A model generated the notes under the pieces. The model was not told the origin of the DNA and made no database searches. It saw nothing but the letters and a program-made list of their open reading frames with translations. Made by a program: the position numbers and the translations under genes. A stretch of DNA of 64,000 nt from Tubulanus polymorphus (lineage: Eukaryota > Nemertea > Palaeonemertea > Tubulaniformes > Tubulanidae). This document shows positions 59,034 to 64,000 of this stretch, piece by piece. Every line of letters begins with the position of its first letter. Positions within the stretch are counted from its first letter, which is position 1. The DNA is taken from positions 12,176,462 to 12,240,461 of the forward strand of contig NC_134034.1 in assembly GCF_964204645.1 (NCBI RefSeq), written 5' to 3'.

Positions 59034-62000
59034 ATGACGATGGGTATGCACAGGCAGTTGTACGCGTTATGGCTGATGTTTTTGACGGCCAGTTTTGTCA
59101 CAATGATCTGGATCGCTGTCAATATTCACCTGTACGGTTTGAACTGCGATATTGTATGCGCAGGTAAGAAGCGACTGCTTTCAAATATTGATTATATCGA
59201 TCGTAAATTCTAGATTAAAACACGTAAAGACTTATAGTAATTAGTAGGTTAACTCGATTTTATAAGTTTAGCTTCAAGTGCACAGTGGCTCAATCAGGTT
59301 TAATGAAACCCGGCGAAGCAGAAACTGGTCACTAGTAACGAAAGCTTGTATTTCTCGTGTTACCAGAGTTCGCGGTTATTGATTTAACACCTCTTCAAAT
59401 TCTAGACGACCTCGATCAACCCCGATGTTAATGACCTTTGATGTTTTTGTTTCGCAGGTTGCGCATGTTCAGTATTAGTCGTTATAACCGGTATTATCAG
59501 TGATATTCGCAGCCGAGATCCCAGTGATTCTCACTCCTGGTCCAGTCTCTATCACCAATACTACGACGTAGTGAAAACAATGACCACCGGAAGATGGCGC
59601 TACGCTGAGTTCATACGTCACTCGCTAGACGTCGCCAAGCAACAAGAAGCCTTTCTAGTCAATCTGATGAGGGAAGCAAGTCACACGGAATACGGCAGGA
59701 AATTCAGATTCGCCGAAATTGACGACGTAAAGAAATTCCGACAGCAGGTGCCACTGTCTAAATACGACAGTTACCGCGAATTGGTGGATAGGATGATAGA
59801 AACAGACGCCGGGGACCTGGTCAGTCCGGGTAAAGCCATCAAATACGGTATGACGTCGGGAACTACTGGCAAGAGTAAACACATACCGTACTCTTGTAGA
59901 GCGTGGAATTCACTCATGAAAGATTACTTCCCTTTACTGAGATACACTGAATACAAACACGGTATGACTGCACGAGCGGGGCTTCGTAAAATCCTCGAGA
60001 TTCTTATTCTGCAAAAGCCGAATTTAAACCGTTTTGGTAAACCAGTTGCCGGTATAATGGCGCTAGTAGGCGAGCATGCTTATTCGTTAAAACCGGACTG
60101 TATGCGAGAGCACAAACTGAGTGAATCGGTACAGATGTACATTCAGGCGCGGATTGCTTTACAAGAACCAAAACTACAATTCATACAAGGCTCATTCCCG
60201 ACTATTATGCGCAGTTTCGTTTCCACGATCGAATCTCGCTGGCAGGAAATCTGTGACGACATAGAACGTGGTACATTGACCGACAAACTCGACCTTGACA
60301 TCGACCTGCGCCGCCGGATCGTCTGCCAACTGGAGCCGGATAAAGCTCGCGCTGATGAACTGAGAATGTTGTTCGGTGAAGGTTTCGATAAGATGCTCAG
60401 TCGCGTGTGGCCGGAGTTGCAGATGGTTGCACAGGTGACGACTGGATCGTTCACTTCTGAATCGGCTGTCATCAGAGCCAAATATCTGAACGATTCTGTA
60501 ATGATGAAGTTTACCGTGCACGGAGCTACTGAGGGCAAATATGGTATCACTATGCCAGGTGTTCCTGATGGTCATTATGTTCCGATGTTACATCGACAGT
60601 TTCTAGAATTTATACCTCGTAACGAATGTGAACTCGACAAACCGACCACCAGACTAGCTTATCAGGTTCACGCAAACATGCATATTTTCATTTTCTATAT
60701 CAAGAAGGTTCAATTCAATTACGCTTTATCGAGGTTCCTTGAAAAGTCATTTCAGATTAAGCTTATGACCGAGCAAAAAGTCATTTTTATCCATAAAACA
60801 TATATTTTAAAGGGTCCATGAGCACAGTGTAAAGTCATTGATCGGTTGCAAATATTCCAAATGCATATTTTTCTAGAAACACAATTTTTGCGTTCTTCAC
60901 AAGTGCGTTGCGTGAATATTCTGTTATTTCATTTTGTTCTCCTGCCGATGACTTATATTACTTTTGGCCGAAATTTTGCTCGAAATATATACCACAGAGC
61001 TTTTCACTTTTGGCTGAATCTATTCTGGGATTTCCCTCTTCATCGTACACGGATAATGTGTATCTTCTCCACCCATGTATTAACTAATAACTATGATTTC
61101 TATTTTTGGTATAGTTAGTCGAGGATGAAGAATATGAAGTTGTCAGTACAGGAATGAATGGTGTTTACAGATATAGGACCGGGGACGTGGTTAAAGTGAA
61201 AGGTTACTGGAATCAGTTACCAGTTTATCGTATAGAATACAGGTAAACTCCCGAAAACATGGCTGCCAACATAAGTCCCATTACGACATCAACGTCAAAA
61301 CACTCTTGATTGGTCGCTTCCACAATCCCTCTTCGGCATCATGTGACCACTCGTCACGAATTTCAATCTTGTATTTTTTTTCTCTCGAAGGTTGGGTCAA
61401 CTTTTGAATTTGTTTTGGGAGAAGACACCAGAGGGCGTATTTCAAGCAGCTATCGACGCAACAATGGGCGAATTGACGGAGGTCGAACTGGTCAGTTACA
61501 CGGCAACCGAGAACATACACTGGCAGGCGATTACTGGAGAAGGTGAGTTTGAAATATATACAAGGGCAGTTTTGCAGTCATGGTTTGGAGTGAAGACCAG
61601 TCTAAGACGAACTTGGTTCCATAGCTAATCGAACCAATCTAAGCTAATTGCGGTCATAAAGCCATTCTAAAAATTTCTTAGTTACCGAATCGTTAGTGGT
61701 AAGTTTTTTGCAATCAGATGGGCTTATACCAATATGTGGTTTGTGAAAATATCCGATCGTGCGTGAAACTATACCACAGGACATGTTACTCACTAGACCA
61801 GTCTAAAACCAGCATAGTCCTATAGCCGATCTAACAACTTGAGCTAAGTCTAAGCTCACTTTGGTTCTATAGCCAATCTAACAGCTTAAGACCAGTTTAA
61901 ACTCATTTTGGTTCTACAACCAATCTAACAACTTAAAACTAGCCCTTTTAAGATATTTAAACCAATTTGTAGTGAAGTCACGTTGACTGTGATGCAACGA

Positions 62001-62885
62001 GGCTCGGGAAACTATGTATCTGCATCTAATTCCATGTTCTGTGTTTATGTTTCATTAAGACGGAGGAGATGAAGGGAAGCAACGATTTTACGTGTTGTTT
62101 ATTGAGATACAAGGAGACACGGCATTGACAGCTGAACAGAAAACAAAGGTATTTCTATTAACTAAAGTTCTGCGAATTTGATAAGAATCCAGGAAAAAGT
62201 CAAACCACGATAAACCCATGGTCGGCTCCGGCCTACCATCCGGCCAGTTGTGATCTCGATCGTGTCTTTTGATTAATATTTCCCTATCACCCTTAAGTAA
62301 CTTGCCTCAGTGAGATAAGGCGTGATGCCGTTGCATCCACTATCAGTGCTGAGTGACCAGTGGGTTCGAGTCCTGCTGGCTGACTTGTGCGGGCAACACG
62401 TCAAAGGCCTTAGTCCCGTCGTGAGGTTAAACGAATAATCGGACATGGTTGGGGAAAACAAGATCCAAACGACGTTAAGCCAAAACAAACAAACAAAACT
62501 TTATACCGAGGGGGACCTTTGTAGCGTGACCTGATGCCATCACCCTATTTTTACACTTACCCACCCACTATAAGACTAATTGAACCATACGCGAAATCAC
62601 GAACATCCCCTACGAACTTGTTTATCCTCATCGTTTTTTTCCCCCTCTTCGTTCTAGTTCGACGAGAATTTGATTCGTAAATTCGACGTTTACGGCATGC
62701 TCAGGAAAAACGGTTCGATCAGTCCCATGCAGGTGATACAGGTGCAAAAGGGAACGTTCCTCGAGTTGAAACTTCTTTACCTAGAACTGAACCCGAACAC
62801 AACCAGCAACCAATTCAAACAGCCCAGAGCTATTCGAGATGAAAGGTGTCTGGAATTAGTCAAACGTAACATCTTTCAAGCTTGA
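59034..62885 (+). CDS. GHDC-like: GH3/GHDC-like gene, cassette 10 plus shared 3' exons (complete)
   Basis: Six exons: 59,034-59,163; 59,458-60,665; 61,115-61,242; 61,391-61,542; 62,060-62,148; 62,658-62,885. Phases agree at every junction and the product is 644 residues with TGA at 62,883. An N-terminal anchor and second hydrophobic stretch are followed by motif I (TSGTTGKSKHI), motif II (FTVHGATEGKYG), motif III (YRTGD) and a C-terminal domain ending RNIFQA. Length is near that of plant GH3 proteins (about 600) and somewhat longer than I recall for human GHDC. The reaction is probably acyl adenylation; acceptor and substrate are unknown. The pocket block is of the KSKHIPYSCRAW class, but the region before motif II lacks the one-codon deletion of cassettes 6 and 8 and has GSFTSES, KMLSRVW and RLAYQ, so this cassette looks recombinant. 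No AATAAA was seen between the stop and the satellite. Confidence 0.9.
61115..61242 (+). CDS. GHDC-like: Shared constant exon 3 (motif III)
   Basis: Starts after TTTGGTATAG in phase 0 and ends in phase 2 before GTAAAC. It encodes LVEDEEYEVVSTGMNGVYRY then RTGDVVKVKGYWNQLPVY. YRTGD is the GH3 motif III whose Asp binds the ATP ribose in the family. Only one copy in the window, 449 bp after cassette 10. Confidence 0.9.
61391..61542 (+). CDS. GHDC-like: Shared constant exon 4
   Basis: Acceptor TCTCGAAG, donor GTGAGT. After joining, the frame reads RLGQLLNLFWEKTPEG and continues to IHWQAITGE. RLGQLLN follows motif III in the family and leads into the mobile C-terminal domain. An open frame in another register (61,310-61,546) is a shadow. 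Confidence 0.9.
61580..61665. mobile_element. Foldback-family fragment in the intron after exon 4
   Basis: GGAGTGAAGACCAGTCTAAG and CCATAGCTAATCGAACCAAT match the TTAAGACCAGT family. Confidence 0.55.
61790..61990. mobile_element. Second foldback-family copy in the same intron
   Basis: GACCAGTCTAAAACCAGCAT, AGCCGATCTAACAACTTGAG and TTTGGTTCTATAGCCAATCT repeats, ending GTGATGCAAC. Part of it is a short tandem of the ~47-bp interior unit. Confidence 0.6.
62060..62148 (+). CDS. GHDC-like: Shared constant exon 5
   Basis: An 89-bp exon after TTTCATTAAG, with donor GTATTT. It encodes GGDEGKQRFYVLFIEIQGD and TALTAEQKTK, phase 1 in and phase 0 out. It is too short to appear as a long open frame. Confidence 0.87.
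62215..62502 (+). mobile_element. SINE in the last intron
   Basis: The tRNA-like head contains B box GGGTTCGAGTCCTG (62,360-62,373). The body runs through CGTCAAAGGCCTTAGTCCCG and GACGTTAAGCCAAAACAAAC, with an AAACAAACAAAAC tail ending near 62,500. The A box is only weakly recognisable. It is in the same orientation as the gene and away from the exon borders. Confidence 0.7.
62658..62885 (+). CDS. GHDC-like: Shared constant exon 6 (terminal)
   Basis: Acceptor CGTTCTAG. It encodes FDENLIRKFDVYGMLRKNGS through LKLLYLELNPNTTSNQFKQP to the stop. The RDERCLELVKRNIF-type ending resembles the GH3 C-terminus, where conserved basic residues close the active site. Confidence 0.9.
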   Translation, partial: FDENLIRKFDVYGMLRKNGSISPMQVIQVQKGTFLELKLLYLELNPNTTSNQFKQPRAIRDERCLELVKRNIFQA

Positions 62886-63104
62886 AATAGATTTATGAAT
62901 ATGAGAAATTAGCAATTTCGTCGCACTTGTTTCTTAGAAACGTAATAAGTTTTAAGATGAACATTGAGAGAAGAAAACGATTTCTAAATATTGTGATTAT
63001 TTTAACGTCTGGGGATTACTATAAGCTTAAACTTTTCAAACAGCTATTTCCTCATTTTTTGTTTATTAGAAAATCATACGGTAGTTTTCGATTTGAAGTA
63101 TTCC
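62886..63104. other. 3' flank of the GH3 locus
   Basis: A+T-rich. I see no AATAAA or ATTAAA before the satellite, so the polyadenylation signal is non-canonical or lies further on. Confidence 0.4.
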
Positions 63105-64000
63105 GGTTTAGGAATATCAATTCCGGATTACAAACTCTCTACCGGCCGCTTCCGTTAGGTTTACAGATTACAAACTCTCTGCCGACCGCTTCTATCAGGT
63201 TTACAGATTACAAACTCTCTACCGGCCGCTTCGATCAGGTTTACAGATTACAAACTCTCTACCGGCCGCTTCTATCGGGTTTACAGATTACAAACTCTCT
63301 ACCGGCCGCTTCTATCGGGTTTACAGATTACAAACTCCCTTCCGGCCACTTCTATCAGGTTTACAGATTACAAACTCTCTACCGGCCGCTTCTATCAGGT
63401 TTACAGATTACAAACTCTCTACCGGCCGCTTCTATCAGGTTTACAGATTACAAACTCTCTACCGGCCGCTTCTATCAGGTTTACAGATTACAAACTCTCT
63501 ACCGGCCGCTTCTATCAGGTTTACAGATTACAAACTCTCTACCGGCCGCTTCTATCGGGTTTACAGATTACAAACTCTCTACCGGTCGCTTCCATCGGGT
63601 TTACAGATTACAAACTCTCTACCGGCCGCTTCTATCGGGTTTACAGATTACAAACTCTCTACCGGCCGCCTCTATCGGGTTCACAGATTACAAACTCTCT
63701 ACCGGCCGCTTCTATCAGGTTTACAGATTACAAACTCTCTACCGGCCGCTTCTATCGGGTTTACAGATTACAAACTCTCTACCGGCCGCTTCTATCAGGT
63801 TTACAGATTACAAACTCTCTACCGGCCGCTTCTATCAGGTTTACAGATTACAAACTCTCTACCGGCCGCTTCTATCAGGTTTACAGATTACAAACTCTCT
63901 ACCGGCCGCTTCTATCAGGTTTACAGATTACAAACTCTCTACCGGCCGCTTCTATCGGGTTTATAGATTACAAACTCTCTACCGGCCGCTTCTATCAGGT
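63105..64000. repeat. 40-bp satellite, ~22 copies, running off the right edge
   Basis: The unit TTACAGATTACAAACTCTCT then ACCGGCCGCTTCTATCAGGT is repeated with rare substitutions (mainly A/G in the ATCRGGT part). The first two copies are more diverged than the rest. Confidence 0.95.

Overview
The window looks like nuclear DNA of an animal, most likely a marine spiralian invertebrate such as a mollusc (inference; no species marker gene is present). Genes have introns with GT-AG borders. There are no bacterial operons or ribosome binding sites. The intergenic DNA is A+T-rich and full of microsatellites, purine-only tracts, minisatellites, palindromic foldback elements and tRNA-like SINE fragments.

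Positions 1 to about 37,200 are gene-poor. I found only one tentative two-exon gene there (about 25,319-26,065, unrecognised). The rest is repeats: a 92-bp tandem repeat at the left edge, two long CAG tracts (5.5 and 9.6 kb), GA/CT tracts at many places (the largest about 740 bp at 35.9-36.6 kb), a GAGGCA/GAGGGA hexanucleotide array (29.5-29.9 kb), several 30-104 bp minisatellites, and dispersed palindromic elements, some of which have expanded into tandem arrays.

Positions 37,272 to 62,885 hold the main content: a plus-strand cluster of the GH3 / GHDC-like acyl-adenylase family. Ten head-to-tail cassettes each have a short first exon (N-terminal membrane anchor, 124-130 bp) and one long second exon (1,205 or 1,208 bp). 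The long exon carries most of the adenylation domain. Every cassette is open, has intact splice sites in the same phases (phase 1 after exon 1, phase 0 after exon 2) and a related promoter-like block upstream. After cassette 10 there is a single set of four small exons (61,115-62,885) encoding the rest of the domain, including the YRTGD motif, the C-terminal domain and the stop codon. I saw no second copy of these 3' exons between cassettes. The simplest reading is a variable-constant locus resembling clustered protocadherins: ten alternative promoters and 5' cassettes, each spliced to one shared 3' end. Variation between cassettes is concentrated just after the nucleotide-binding loop and at motif II, which fits a set of enzymes with different acyl-substrate pockets and a common C-terminal half. 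This is inferred from DNA and needs transcript evidence. The main alternative is a row of 3'-truncated duplicates with only cassette 10 complete.

Cassettes 6-10 lie in a recent tandem duplication with a period near 5.46 kb (two cassettes per unit). Cassette 10 looks recombinant. The window ends in a 40-bp satellite (63.1-64.0 kb) that continues past the edge.
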